Notes: a model not told the origin generated them from the sequence alone. Numbered from the stretch's first letter, positions 51,918 through 60,841 are shown. The stretch is 64,000 bases of DNA from Algibacter pacificus (GCF_008033385.1 NZ_VOGY01000009.1:1-64000), one strand, 5' to 3'. Numbers and translations: made by a program.

Positions 51918-52466
51918 ATGAGTAATAAAGATAAAAAGGATAAAGAAAACGAGCAAGTTGAAGAAAATCAGGTTGAAAACGTAGTCGTTGAGGAACAAGA
52001 GGTTGAGGAACAGACGGTTGAAGAAAAATTACAAGAAGAAGTAAAGCAGGAAAAAGACAAGTTTTTACGTCTGTTTGCAGAATTTGAAAACTATAAAAAA
52101 AGAACATCAAGAGAACGTATTGAATTGTTTGCAACAGCAAGCGAGGATGTTATGAAAACCTTATTACCTGTTCTTGATGATTTTGAACGTGCTTTAAGCC
52201 ATATTGAAGAGGATAAAGAAGCAGAAGAATTAAGAAAAGGAGTGCTTTTAATTTATCAAAAATTGGTAAACACCTTAGATCAAAAAGGCTTAAAAGCTAT
52301 TGTAGTAGAAAAAGGCGAAGTCTTTAATGCTGATAATCATGAGGCTATAACTCAAATTCCTGCACCAACCGATGATTTAAAAGGAAAAATTATTGATGTG
52401 GTTGAAAAAGGATACAAACTTGGCGAAAAAGTAATTCGTTTTCCAAAAGTGGTTATCGGACAATAA
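51918..52466 (+). CDS. grpE: nucleotide exchange factor GrpE
   Basis: Co-chaperone that releases ADP from DnaK. From the ATG at 51918 the protein has 182 aa: an acidic, disordered N-terminus, a long coiled coil ('EEVKQEKDKFLRLFAEFENYKKRTSRERIELFATASEDVMKTLLPVLDDFERAL') and the C-terminal beta domain ('AIVVEKGEVFNADNHEAITQIPA ... VVEKGYKLGEKVIRFPKVVIGQ'). The in-frame TTG 51 bp upstream is rejected because a -7 element TACTTTTG (51874-51881) lies after it. It forms a pair with dnaJ 54 bp downstream. No CIRCE element was seen. Confidence 0.96.
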   Translation: MSNKDKKDKENEQVEENQVENVVVEEQEVEEQTVEEKLQEEVKQEKDKFLRLFAEFENYKKRTSRERIELFATASEDVMKTLLPVLDDFERALSHIEEDKEAEELRKGVLLIYQKLVNTLDQKGLKAIVVEKGEVFNADNHEAITQIPAPTDDLKGKIIDVVEKGYKLGEKVIRFPKVVIGQ

Positions 52467-52520
52467 GAACGTATTATTAACTAAAACAGATTTTTCCTTT
52501 TCGGAAAAGTTCACACAGCA

Positions 52521-53651
52521 ATGGCAAAGAGAGATTATTACGAAATATTAGGCATTAGCAAAGGAGCGTCGGCAGCAGAAATAAAAAAAGCGTATCGAAA
52601 AAAAGCAATTGAATTTCATCCAGATAAAAATCCAGATGATAAAAGTGCTGAAGGTAAGTTTAAAGAAGCAGCCGAAGCGTATGAAGTTTTAAGCGACGAA
52701 AATAAAAAAGCACGTTACGATCAATTTGGACATCAAGCCTTCGAGAATGGCGGCGGTGGCGGCTTTGGCGGCGGTGGCATGAATATGGACGACATATTCA
52801 GTCAGTTTGGTGATATTTTCGGCGGCGGTGGCGGCGGCTTTGGTGGTGGTTTTTCTGGTTTTGGCGGTGGCGGCGGCCAACGTCGTGTTAAAGGCAGTAA
52901 CCTACGTATTCGTGTAAAATTAACATTAGAAGAAATTGCTAACGGCGTAGAAAAGAAAATAAAAGTAAAACGAAAAATACAGGCGCCAGGTACTACTTAT
53001 AAAACTTGTTCTACTTGTAATGGTAGCGGACAAGTAACCCGTATTGCGAATACTATTTTGGGTAGAATGCAAACTTCTTCACCTTGTAATGTTTGCGGTG
53101 GATCTGGTCAAATTATTGATAAAAAACCAGCCGATGCCGATGCACAAGGATTAAAAGTATCGGAAGAAACAGTGAGCATTAAAATTCCTGCAGGTGTTGT
53201 AGATGGTATGCAACTTAAAGTGTCTGGAAAAGGAAACGAAGCTCCTGGAAATGGTGTCTCGGGAGATTTATTAGTGGCTATTGAAGAGGCAGAGCATGAA
53301 ACCTTGCAACGTGAAGGTGATAATTTACATTACGATATGTACATTAGTTTGCCAGATGCTGTACTTGGTACATCGCAAGAAATAGATACCGTAACGGGTA
53401 AAGTACGTATTAAAGTAGAAGCCGGTGTGCAATCTGGAAAAATATTACGCTTACGCGGAAAAGGGATTCCAAGTATTAACGGTTATGGAACAGGAGACTT
53501 ATTAGTACATGTTAATGTATGGACACCAAAAACATTAAACAAACAGCAAAGAGAGTTTTTTGAAGCCATGAAAAGTGATGATCATTTTTCTCCAAAACCA
53601 GAAAAATCTGATAAATCTTTTTTTGAGAAAGTAAAAGATATGTTTTCTTAA
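52521..53651 (+). CDS. dnaJ: chaperone DnaJ
   Basis: Hsp40 co-chaperone of 376 aa. The J domain has HPD at residues 33-35 ('[17 protein letters not shown]'), then a very Gly/Phe-rich linker (about residues 74-122), the substrate-binding domains and a C-terminus '[11 protein letters not shown]'. The cysteine-rich domain holds only two CxxCxGxG motifs (CSTCNGSG near residue 163 and CNVCGGSG near 189) in place of the four of E. coli DnaJ, so it can build only one zinc site. Co-transcribed with grpE; terminator at 53704. Confidence 0.96.
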   Translation: MAKRDYYEILGISKGASAAEIKKAYRKKAIEFHPDKNPDDKSAEGKFKEAAEAYEVLSDENKKARYDQFGHQAFENGGGGGFGGGGMNMDDIFSQFGDIFGGGGGGFGGGFSGFGGGGGQRRVKGSNLRIRVKLTLEEIANGVEKKIKVKRKIQAPGTTYKTCSTCNGSGQVTRIANTILGRMQTSSPCNVCGGSGQIIDKKPADADAQGLKVSEETVSIKIPAGVVDGMQLKVSGKGNEAPGNGVSGDLLVAIEEAEHETLQREGDNLHYDMYISLPDAVLGTSQEIDTVTGKVRIKVEAGVQSGKILRLRGKGIPSINGYGTGDLLVHVNVWTPKTLNKQQREFFEAMKSDDHFSPKPEKSDKSFFEKVKDMFS

Positions 53652-53703
53652 AAAATGTTGTGTTTTTTTTGATAGGACAAAGAATGTAAAATTGAATTCG
53701 AAA

Positions 53704-53737
53704 TAAAAAATCCACTATTTTTAGTGGGTTTTTTTGT
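53704..53737 (+). terminator. intrinsic terminator of grpE-dnaJ
   Basis: Stem ATCCACTA / TAGTGGGT with a TTTTT-like loop and a following T run, about 60 bp after the dnaJ stop. Confidence 0.85.
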
Positions 53738-53760
53738 TTAAACAGGAATAATTGATGCAA

Positions 53761-53795
53761 TTTTATTGATAATTATCAATAAAAAGTTATATTTG
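53761..53795 (+). promoter_or_regulatory. consensus promoter overlapped by a 24-bp perfect palindrome
   Basis: TTG at 53766-53768, a 19-bp spacer and TATATTTG at 53788-53795 form an ideal promoter. The region 53761-53784 is a perfect palindrome (half-site TTTTATTGATAA and its exact complement, no centre), covering the -33 box. The core TTGATAATTATCAA resembles Fur-type iron boxes (GATAAT-ATTATC), so metal-dependent repression is a plausible reading. Confidence 0.7.
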
Positions 53796-53799
53796 AAGA

Positions 53800-53889
53800 A
53801 TCATTAATGAAGTTTAATGATAATTTTTCTTTTTCATAGCAATTTTTTTTCCCATCCTTAAATCGTTTTTTTAAGGGTGGGTTTTGTTT
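53800..53889 (+). ncRNA. orphan transcription unit 3: candidate regulated small RNA
   Basis: Predicted RNA of about 90 nt running from the promoter at 53766-53795 to a terminator at 53851-53886 (CCCA-T-CCTTAAA / TTTAAGG-G-TGGG followed by TTTT). It contains a 10-codon frame (ATG 53807, TAG 53837-53839) and long T tracts. It lies after the dnaJ terminator and 150 bp before the ABC operon, so it is either an independent small RNA or an attenuated leader of that operon. The palindrome over the promoter suggests on/off control, as for iron-regulated small RNAs such as RyhB. Confidence 0.5.
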
Positions 53890-54041
53890 TTAGAACCCTC
53901 ACTTTTTTTATTCATATAAACAAATACGCAAAAACAACGAGATATGTTTAAAAGCGCACATCGTTAATTATTCTTAAAACCACATAAGCACTCCCATAAA
54001 CATTTAATACCTTTACGGCAAACAAGTCAACTATAATATTA

Positions 54042-54968
54042 ATGAGTAATTTATTAGAAGTTAATGAAGTTTCTAAAAATTTCGACAACTTTACAGCATT
54101 AAACAAAGTCTCACTTTCGGTTCCAAAAGGGAGTATTTTTGGGCTTTTAGGTCCAAACGGTGCAGGGAAAACCACCTTAATACGTATAATTAATCAAATT
54201 ACGATGCCCGATTCTGGAACGGTTTTTTTAGACGGAGAAGCCTTGCAGGGAAAACACATTAAAGATATTGGATATTTACCCGAAGAACGCGGTTTATATA
54301 AAACCATGAAAGTAGGCGAGCAGGCACTTTATTTAGCACAACTTAAAGGCTTAAGTAAAACCGAAGCTAAAGCACGATTAAAATATTGGTTCGACCGGTT
54401 GGATATTGGTGATTGGTGGAATAAAAAAGTTCAAGAGCTTTCAAAAGGTATGGCACAAAAAGTTCAGTTTGTGGTTACGGTTTTACACGAACCTAAACTA
54501 CTTATTTTCGATGAACCTTTCTCTGGTTTCGATCCTATAAATGCCGATATCATTAAAGATGAAATTTTACATTTAAGAAATCAAGGGGCAACTATTATTT
54601 TTTCAACACATAGAATGGAATCGGTAGAAGAATTATGCGATGATATCGCTTTAATTAATAAATCGAATAAAATATTGGAAGGTAAACTGGTTGATGTAAA
54701 ACGACAGTTTAAATCCAATACTTACGAAGTAGGAATTCGATCAAATAATCAACCAGAATTAAGACAAGAGTTAGCTCAAAAATTTAACGTTTCCAATGCT
54801 ACCTTTAAAACCTTAGAAAACGAGTTAAAATTAAATATTAAACTTCAAGATAACGAAAAATCAAACGATTTACTAGGCTTTTTAGCAAGTAAAGGCGAGC
54901 TCTCTCATTTTGTAGAATTAATACCAAGTGTTAACGATATTTTTATTCAAACTGTAAAGAATAATTAA
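54042..54968 (+). CDS. ABC transporter ATP-binding protein (NatA-type)
   Basis: Cytoplasmic ATPase subunit of 308 aa. Motifs: Walker A 'LLGPNGAGKTTLI', Q-loop region 'INQITMPDSG', signature 'ELSKGMAQKVQFV' (LSKGM in place of LSGGQ), Walker B 'LLIFDEPFSGFDP', and H-loop 'STHRM'. The C-terminal 80 residues are the DUF4162-like extension seen in NatA/export ATPases. It partners with the permease gene starting 5 bp downstream. First gene of a tight run to 59259; a -7-like TACCTTTA at 54008-54015 is its probable promoter. Confidence 0.93.
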   Translation: MSNLLEVNEVSKNFDNFTALNKVSLSVPKGSIFGLLGPNGAGKTTLIRIINQITMPDSGTVFLDGEALQGKHIKDIGYLPEERGLYKTMKVGEQALYLAQLKGLSKTEAKARLKYWFDRLDIGDWWNKKVQELSKGMAQKVQFVVTVLHEPKLLIFDEPFSGFDPINADIIKDEILHLRNQGATIIFSTHRMESVEELCDDIALINKSNKILEGKLVDVKRQFKSNTYEVGIRSNNQPELRQELAQKFNVSNATFKTLENELKLNIKLQDNEKSNDLLGFLASKGELSHFVELIPSVNDIFIQTVKNN

Positions 54969-54973
54969 TTTTT

Positions 54974-56287
54974 ATGAATCATTTACCACTTATTATAAAA
55001 CGAGAATATCTTAATAAAGTTAGAAATAAATCGTTTATAATTATGACCTTTTTAAGCCCTATTATTTTTGTAGTGCTTATTGGTGTTGTTGCTTATTTAA
55101 CCCAGTTAAATAACGATAAAATACGAGTTATTTCGGTGCTAGACGAATCTGGTTTAGTAAAAAATATTTTTAAAGATACGGGCCATACAGTCTATCATGT
55201 TTTAGAACAGATGTCTTTAAAGGACGCTAAGGCTTTATCTAAAGAAACAGAGGCGTATGGTTTATTGCACATCGATAAAATGAACGATGTAAAAACAATA
55301 GCCAAACATATCACGTTTTATTCTGAAGAATCACCGTCTATAAATACCATTTCAGACTTAGAAACTCAAATAGAATCTAAGTTGACAAATATGACGCTTC
55401 TTAAAAATGGCGTGGATTTGGATATGATTAATGCTTCTAAAATTCCAGTAGAAATAGCCCAAGAAAGTTTCGATGGCGAAAAAACATCAAAAATTGATAG
55501 TGTCATTAAAATTGCTTTTGGTGGGGCGTTGGGGTATTTACTTTTTATGTTTATCATTATTTATGGTAACATGATTATGCGAAGTGTTATTGAGGAAAAA
55601 ACCAGTAGAATTATAGAAGTTATTATTTCTTCAGTAAAACCAGTACAACTTATGTTGGGAAAAATTTTCGGAACATCTTTGGCTGGAATTACACAATTTT
55701 TAATTTGGACTATTTTAGGTTTTGTATTAATGTTAATTGTATCGGCTGTTTTTGGGATAGATTTAGCACAAGTACAAACGCCACACCAACAAGTGGTAAG
55801 GCAAGCTATGGAAAATCCCGAATTAAATATGAAAATTCAAGATGTGTTAACCGCATTTTACAACCTCCCGTTATTTAATTTGGTGGTGGCTTTTATCTTG
55901 TTTTTTATTGGTGGTTATTTATTATACAGCTCGTTTTACGCAGCTATTGGTGCTGCAGTAGATAACGAAACCGATACCCAACAATTTATGATGCCGGTAA
56001 TAATGCCGTTAGTTTTAGCAGTTTATATTGGTATATTTACAGTGGTAGAAGATCCACACGGTACTATTTCAACTGTTTTTTCGTTTATACCATTAACATC
56101 GCCTGTGGTAATGCTTATGCGTATTCCTTTTGGTGTACCTATTTGGCAACAAGTGTTGTCGTTCTCAATTTTAGTAGGTACCTTTATACTTACGGTTTGG
56201 TTTGCTGCAAAAATTTACCGTGTAGGTATTTTAATGTACGGCAAAAAGCCAACTTACAAAGCGTTAATTAAATGGATGAAGTATTAA
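54974..56287 (+). CDS. ABC-2 type transporter permease (NatB-like)
   Basis: Inner-membrane subunit of 437 aa with one N-terminal helix (about residues 20-42), a large extracytoplasmic loop (about 45-175) and five or six C-terminal helices. 'IIKREYLNKVRNKSFIIMTFLSPIIFVVLIGVVAYLT' at the start and 'NMIMRSVIEEKTSRIIEVIISSVKPVQLMLGKIFGTSLAGITQF' in the middle are hallmarks of the NatB/YhaP exporter family. The substrate is unknown (Na+, lipids or peptides in relatives). Five bp after the ATPase gene and 1 bp before the MscS gene. Confidence 0.93.
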   Translation: MNHLPLIIKREYLNKVRNKSFIIMTFLSPIIFVVLIGVVAYLTQLNNDKIRVISVLDESGLVKNIFKDTGHTVYHVLEQMSLKDAKALSKETEAYGLLHIDKMNDVKTIAKHITFYSEESPSINTISDLETQIESKLTNMTLLKNGVDLDMINASKIPVEIAQESFDGEKTSKIDSVIKIAFGGALGYLLFMFIIIYGNMIMRSVIEEKTSRIIEVIISSVKPVQLMLGKIFGTSLAGITQFLIWTILGFVLMLIVSAVFGIDLAQVQTPHQQVVRQAMENPELNMKIQDVLTAFYNLPLFNLVVAFILFFIGGYLLYSSFYAAIGAAVDNETDTQQFMMPVIMPLVLAVYIGIFTVVEDPHGTISTVFSFIPLTSPVVMLMRIPFGVPIWQQVLSFSILVGTFILTVWFAAKIYRVGILMYGKKPTYKALIKWMKY

Positions 56288-56288
56288 A

Positions 56289-57188
56289 ATGCAAGACAAG
56301 GTTATAGATAAATTAGAAGATACGCTAGAACAAAGTTCCCTATGGGAGCAGTTTATGGGGTTTCTTAATTATAACGTTTATACGTACACCATTACCGATG
56401 GAAGTGGGGTAGAAACCGGCGTATTAAAGGTTAAATCTATTCTTGCTGTTATCATCATTTTAATAACGACTACGTATTTTTTACGTTTTGCACGTAATTT
56501 ATTAACCCGTAAATTACCTAAAGAGGATAAAGCCAAGTTTATTACGGTTTTTTCATTTGCAAGATGGTTAATTTATTTAATCGTTTTGTTGGTGGCGCTA
56601 GATTCTATAGGCATTAATGTTACTGCCGTGTTTGCGGCTTCGGCAGCTTTATTAATTGGTGTGGGGTTGGCGCTGCAAACCTTGTTTCAGGATATTATTT
56701 CTGGAATTTTTATATTAATAGACCAATCGGTTCATGTTGGCGATATTATTGAAATTGAAGGTAAAGTGGGGCGAGTTGAAGAAATTAAACTTCGTACCAC
56801 TAGAGCCGTAACTATCGATAATAGGGTTTTAATAATACCCAACCATTTGTATTTAGCAAATAGTTTGTACAATTGGACTCAAAATGGTTCAACAACCCGA
56901 GAAGGAGTCGAGATTGGTGTTGCTTATGGAAGCGACGTACAATTGGTTAAAGAATTACTTTTACAAGCCGCTACAAGTCATCCGTTGGTTATGAAATACC
57001 CCGCTCCGCTGGTTTACTTTTTAAATTTTGGAGATAGTGCTTTAGAGTTTAAAGTGGTTTTTACTTTAAATGATAGTTTTCAAAGTGCCATTCCGAAAAG
57101 TGATATCCGATTTGAAATAGATAGGTTATTTCGAGAAAATAACATTTCAATCCCTTTCCCGCAAAGAGATATTCATATCAAAAAATAA
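56289..57188 (+). CDS. mechanosensitive ion channel, MscS family
   Basis: Small-conductance type channel protein of 299 aa that vents solutes on hypo-osmotic shock. Three membrane helices are visible (about residues 50-67, 85-105 and 110-130), the last being the pore-lining, Gly/Ala-rich TM3 in 'AASAALLIGVGLALQTLFQDIISGIFILIDQS', followed by the beta domain 'VGDIIEIEGKVGRVEEIKLRTTRAVTIDNRVLIIPNHLYL' and a cytoplasmic alpha-beta domain. One bp separates it from the preceding permease gene, so the two are translated from one message. Confidence 0.94.
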   Translation: MQDKVIDKLEDTLEQSSLWEQFMGFLNYNVYTYTITDGSGVETGVLKVKSILAVIIILITTTYFLRFARNLLTRKLPKEDKAKFITVFSFARWLIYLIVLLVALDSIGINVTAVFAASAALLIGVGLALQTLFQDIISGIFILIDQSVHVGDIIEIEGKVGRVEEIKLRTTRAVTIDNRVLIIPNHLYLANSLYNWTQNGSTTREGVEIGVAYGSDVQLVKELLLQAATSHPLVMKYPAPLVYFLNFGDSALEFKVVFTLNDSFQSAIPKSDIRFEIDRLFRENNISIPFPQRDIHIKK

Positions 57189-57205
57189 TAGATATTTGAT
57201 AGGTT

Positions 57206-58093
57206 TTGATTAAAAAACAGGAATTTAAAACGGCGTTAATTTTAGTGTTTATTGTAAGTTTTCAATTTGCGAATGCACAATTAACAGATTTGGCGCGTTT
57301 AGAATATTCTTTTATTCCTAAAAGTAAATCAGAAGATCAATACACCAGATTAAAAGCGCTTATAAATTATCCAATTAAACTTAAAAAGGATGCTTATTTT
57401 ATCGTGGGAGGCGAGTACAATCGTATTCTATTAAATTTAGAAGATGATTATGATTTTGAAACCTCAAGTTTAAATAAAATTCATGTTATCGATTTAAATT
57501 TTGCTTATACCTTTAAGTGGAATAAAAAATGGCGTTTTGGAGTTAAGTTTAGTCCCAGAATTGCATCCACCTTGACACACTCTTTAAGTTCTGAAGATTT
57601 TTTTATGAATGGCGGTGTGTTTTTTGTAAACAGAAAAAAAGCCGATGAAAATATAAAACGCGATAGCCGATTAATTTTAGGTTTAACTTATAACGCCACC
57701 ACAGGATTACCTTTTCCGTTACCTTTTATTAGTTATTTCAGGAAAATTGACGCCCATTGGACGTATACGGCTGGAATTCCAAAATCGAATATAAAGTATA
57801 TTTTCAACGAAAAAAATAATATTCAAGTGTTTACTGGGCTTGATGGGTATTTGGCGCATCTTCAAAAACCATTGGTTATAAAGGGAAAAACAGCCGATCA
57901 TATTTCGCTATCGGTTGCTGTTAGTGGGCTTGGCTACGAATATTGTTTTACCAAACATTTAGTCGCTTATCTTTACACAGGACATACCGTGCGATTAAAT
58001 AATGTGATAAGGGATAAAAATAGAGATGAAATTTTTAAATTAGACGATATTAATGCGTTCTATTTAAGAAGTGGACTAAAATTTAAAATATAA
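57206..58093 (+). CDS. DUF6268 family outer-membrane beta-barrel protein
   Basis: Exported protein of 295 aa: signal peptide up to about residue 24 (FQFANAQ), then alternating amphipathic strands rich in aromatic residues ('LARLEYSFIPKSKSEDQYTRLKALINYPIKLKKDAYFIVGGEY', 'DLNFAYTFKWNKKWRFGVKFSPRIASTL', 'YLYTGHTVRLNN', 'AFYLRSGLKFKI' ending in a hydrophobic residue), as in outer-membrane barrels. The start is TTG at 57206; no in-frame ATG precedes the signal peptide. It sits between an MscS gene and a response-regulator gene with which it almost overlaps (2 bp gap). Ligand unknown. Confidence 0.8.
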   Translation: MIKKQEFKTALILVFIVSFQFANAQLTDLARLEYSFIPKSKSEDQYTRLKALINYPIKLKKDAYFIVGGEYNRILLNLEDDYDFETSSLNKIHVIDLNFAYTFKWNKKWRFGVKFSPRIASTLTHSLSSEDFFMNGGVFFVNRKKADENIKRDSRLILGLTYNATTGLPFPLPFISYFRKIDAHWTYTAGIPKSNIKYIFNEKNNIQVFTGLDGYLAHLQKPLVIKGKTADHISLSVAVSGLGYEYCFTKHLVAYLYTGHTVRLNNVIRDKNRDEIFKLDDINAFYLRSGLKFKI

Positions 58094-58095
58094 AA

Positions 58096-59259
58096 ATGCC
58101 AAAAATATTAGTAATTGAGGATGAAGCAGCAATTAGACGAGTGCTTGTAAAAATCCTTTCAGAAGAAAATAATACCTACCAAGTAGATCAAGCTGAAGAT
58201 GGATTAGTAGGTATTGAAAAGATTAAAAATGAAGATTATGATTTAGTACTTTGCGATATTAAAATGCCTAAAATGGATGGTGTTGAAGTATTAGAAGCGA
58301 CTAAAAAAATTAAACCCGAAATACCAATGGTGATGATTTCTGGGCATGGCGATTTGGATACCGCCGTAAATACCATGCGTTTAGGGGCTTTCGATTATAT
58401 CTCGAAACCACCAGATTTAAACCGTTTACTAAATACGGTTCGTAATGCTTTAGATCGAAAAGAACTGGTTGTAGAAAACAAAATTCTAAAGAAAAAAGTA
58501 AGCAAGAAATATGAAATGATTGGCGAAAGCGATGAAATTTCACAAATTAAAGCCATAATAGATAAAGTAGCGCCTACCGATGCGCGGGTTTTAATTACAG
58601 GGCCAAACGGTACAGGAAAAGAACTTGTGGCGCACTGGTTACACGAAAAAAGCGACCGTGCAAAAGGCAGTTTAATAGAAGTGAATTGTGCAGCTATCCC
58701 GAGTGAGTTGATTGAAAGTGAGTTGTTTGGCCACGTAAAAGGGGCGTTTACAAGTGCAAATAAAGATCGTGCTGGTAAATTTGAAGCGGCTAATGGTGGC
58801 ACTATTTTTTTAGATGAAATAGGCGATATGAGTCTTTCGGCGCAAGCCAAAGTATTACGCGCCTTACAGGAAAGTCGTATTCAACGTGTAGGAAGCGATA
58901 AGGATATAAAGGTAAATGTACGGGTAATAGCAGCAACCAATAAAGACTTAAAGAAAGAAATTGAAGATGGTAATTTTAGAGAAGATTTATACCATCGATT
59001 AGCGGTTATTTTGGTTAAAGTTCCTGCATTAAATGAGAGACGTGATGATATTCCTTTACTTATTAAACATTTTTCGGCTAAAATATCTAGAGAACAAGGC
59101 ACTGTAGAAAAAAAGTTTACCGATAAAGCTGTAAAATTATTACAAGAGTACGATTGGACAGGTAATATTCGTGAGTTACGTAATGTGGTGGAACGCCTTA
59201 TTATTCTTGGTGGATCTGAGGTTAGCGAACAAGATGTTAAGTTATTTGCCAGTAAATAA
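58096..59259 (+). CDS. sigma-54-type response regulator lacking a DNA-binding domain
   Basis: Receiver plus AAA+ protein of 387 aa. The receiver has the phospho-acceptor Asp54 ('LVLCDIKMPKMDG'), 'MVMISGHGD' and 'DYISKPPDL'. The AAA+ domain has P-loop 'GPNGTGKELVAHWLH', 'GTIFLDEIGDMS', 'RVIAATNKDLK' and 'DWTGNIRELRNVVERLIILG'. The sigma-54 contact loop reads GAFTSA (residues 216-221) and not GAFTGA. The protein stops straight after the AAA+ helical subdomain: the C-terminal Fis-type helix-turn-helix is missing. It may act on sigma-54 without specific DNA binding. No histidine kinase is adjacent. Confidence 0.9.
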   Translation: MPKILVIEDEAAIRRVLVKILSEENNTYQVDQAEDGLVGIEKIKNEDYDLVLCDIKMPKMDGVEVLEATKKIKPEIPMVMISGHGDLDTAVNTMRLGAFDYISKPPDLNRLLNTVRNALDRKELVVENKILKKKVSKKYEMIGESDEISQIKAIIDKVAPTDARVLITGPNGTGKELVAHWLHEKSDRAKGSLIEVNCAAIPSELIESELFGHVKGAFTSANKDRAGKFEAANGGTIFLDEIGDMSLSAQAKVLRALQESRIQRVGSDKDIKVNVRVIAATNKDLKKEIEDGNFREDLYHRLAVILVKVPALNERRDDIPLLIKHFSAKISREQGTVEKKFTDKAVKLLQEYDWTGNIRELRNVVERLIILGGSEVSEQDVKLFASK

Positions 59260-59305
59260 TTTGTAAATTTTTCAGCCAAGACGGTCATTTTAAATATAAA
59301 AGCAG

Positions 59306-60172
59306 ATGAAAAAGATAAAGATTTCCGACTATAAAGTCACTTCAGAAATAGACTTAAAAAATTCAGTAACAAAAGAAGTTTATTCCGATGCTAAAAAAGA
59401 GCTAAAGGATATTCGAAAAAAACTAGGCGAATGGCAAAACATGATGTATGCCCATGATAAGTACGCCGTTTTAGTATGTTTACAAGGCATGGACACGTCT
59501 GGTAAAGATAGTTTGGTGCGCGAAGTTTTTAAGGAATTTAATGTGCGTGGTATAGAATGCCATAGCTTTAAAGTCCCAACAGATTTAGAGCGTGGTCACG
59601 ATTATTTATGGCGTCATTATTTAGTGTTGCCACCACGTGGTAAGTTTGGCGTGTTTAACCGTACGCATTATGAAAATGTTTTGGTAACCCGAGTGCATCC
59701 AGAATATATTTTAGGCGAAAATATACCGGGTATAAATGCTGTTGAGGATGTAAATGAAGCCTTTTGGGATAAACGTTTTGAGGAAATAAATAATTTTGAA
59801 AAGCATTTGGCAAATAATGGCACTATCATTTTTAAGTTCTTTTTAAACTTATCTAAAGAAGAACAAAAAAGCAGATTGTTACGCCGATTGGATAAACCTT
59901 CCAAAAATTGGAAATTCTCTCCAGACGATTTAAAAGAACGTAAACTTTGGGATCAATATCAAAATTGTTATCAAGAGGCTATTAATAGAACCTCGAAACT
60001 GCATGCGCCATGGTTTGTTATTCCGGCGGACGATAAACCCACAGCTAGATTATTGGTGGCAAAAATTTTATATGATAATCTTATGGCACATACGGATATT
60101 CAGGAACCAGAACTAAGTGATAAAATTAAATCAAATTTAAAAAGTTATAAAGCACAGCTTGATAACGAGTAA
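59306..60172 (+). CDS. polyphosphate kinase 2 family protein
   Basis: PPK2 enzymes transfer phosphate between polyphosphate and nucleoside di- or monophosphates. The 288-aa protein has Walker A 'LQGMDTSGKDSLVREV', 'KVPTDLERGHDYLWRHYLVLPPRGKFGVFNRTHYENVLVTRVHPE' (Walker B region), 'FFLNLSKEEQKSRLLRRLDKPSKNWKFSPDDLKERKLWDQY' (lid) and 'APWFVIPADDKPTARLLVAKIL'. The single-domain length fits class I or III. Whether it favours ADP, AMP or polyphosphate synthesis cannot be read. It follows the regulator gene by 46 bp. Confidence 0.93.
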   Translation: MKKIKISDYKVTSEIDLKNSVTKEVYSDAKKELKDIRKKLGEWQNMMYAHDKYAVLVCLQGMDTSGKDSLVREVFKEFNVRGIECHSFKVPTDLERGHDYLWRHYLVLPPRGKFGVFNRTHYENVLVTRVHPEYILGENIPGINAVEDVNEAFWDKRFEEINNFEKHLANNGTIIFKFFLNLSKEEQKSRLLRRLDKPSKNWKFSPDDLKERKLWDQYQNCYQEAINRTSKLHAPWFVIPADDKPTARLLVAKILYDNLMAHTDIQEPELSDKIKSNLKSYKAQLDNE

Positions 60173-60206
60173 CTTATAGTAATATTAATGTTAAACTCTA
60201 CTAAAA

Positions 60207-60755
60207 ATGAAGAAACTAGTTGTTATTCTTGTACTTGTAATGTCGAATGTAATAGAGGCACAAAAAGAAAATTTGCCATATTATGAGATTCCAAAATTTG
60301 CAGAAAATTATACGGCCGGTAGTGTTGCTTCTCGGATGGTTGATGCTTTAGGCTTTAGATATTATTGGGCAACCGAAGGATTAACCAGTACAGATTTGAG
60401 TTATAAACCGAGTGAATCTGCTAGAACAAGTGAAGAAACTATTGAGCATATTTATAACTTGTCTCGATCTATTTTAAATGCGGTTTCAAAAGATAATAAA
60501 AACGATGGTACTAAACTATCATTTCAAGAGCAAAGGAAACAAACCTTAAATTGCTTAAAAAAAGCGTCAGATATTTTAAGAGCCTGTGAAGATATTTCAC
60601 AATACGATTCGGGGAATCGATCCTTTTGGTATATGATAAATGGGCCTATTTCTGATGCTATTTGGCATTGTGGTCAACTGGTAACTCTGCGCCGAGCTTC
60701 TGGAAACCCTATCCATCCTAATATAAATTTCTTTACCGGAAAGGTGAAAAAATAA
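60207..60755 (+). CDS. secreted DinB-like helical protein
   Basis: A 182-aa protein with a signal peptide (MKKLVVILVLVMSNVIEA) and a four-helix DinB-like domain: 'ENYTAGSVASRMVDALGFRYYWATEGLTSTDLSYKPSESARTSEETIEHIYNLSR' and the characteristic 'NGPISDAIWHCGQLVTLRRASGNP'. The His residues in 'EHIYNLSR' and 'AIWHCGQ' could make the metal site. Export is unusual for DinB-like proteins, most of which are cytoplasmic thiol-dependent or metal-binding enzymes. Function unknown. It lies 34 bp after the PPK2 gene. Confidence 0.78.
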   Translation: MKKLVVILVLVMSNVIEAQKENLPYYEIPKFAENYTAGSVASRMVDALGFRYYWATEGLTSTDLSYKPSESARTSEETIEHIYNLSRSILNAVSKDNKNDGTKLSFQEQRKQTLNCLKKASDILRACEDISQYDSGNRSFWYMINGPISDAIWHCGQLVTLRRASGNPIHPNINFFTGKVKK

Positions 60756-60781
60756 TTATTAATTTAGAAATTAGGGCATAA

Positions 60782-60813
60782 AAAACGGCTATTCTTTTGT
60801 CAAAATAGCCGTA
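60782..60813 (-). terminator. terminator of the sterol desaturase family gene (bidirectional)
   Basis: Stem ACGGCTATT / AATAGCCGT, flanked on the 5' side by an A run that becomes a T run on the minus strand. 29 bp past the minus-strand stop codon. Confidence 0.85.
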
Positions 60814-60841
60814 TAAATTCGAGTAAAAATTTAACAATAAG

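Noticed and set aside
58395-58850. 151-codon frame antisense to the sigma-54-type regulator
   Set aside because: Fully inside a well-conserved AAA+ gene, with no recognisable domain and no plausible promoter.
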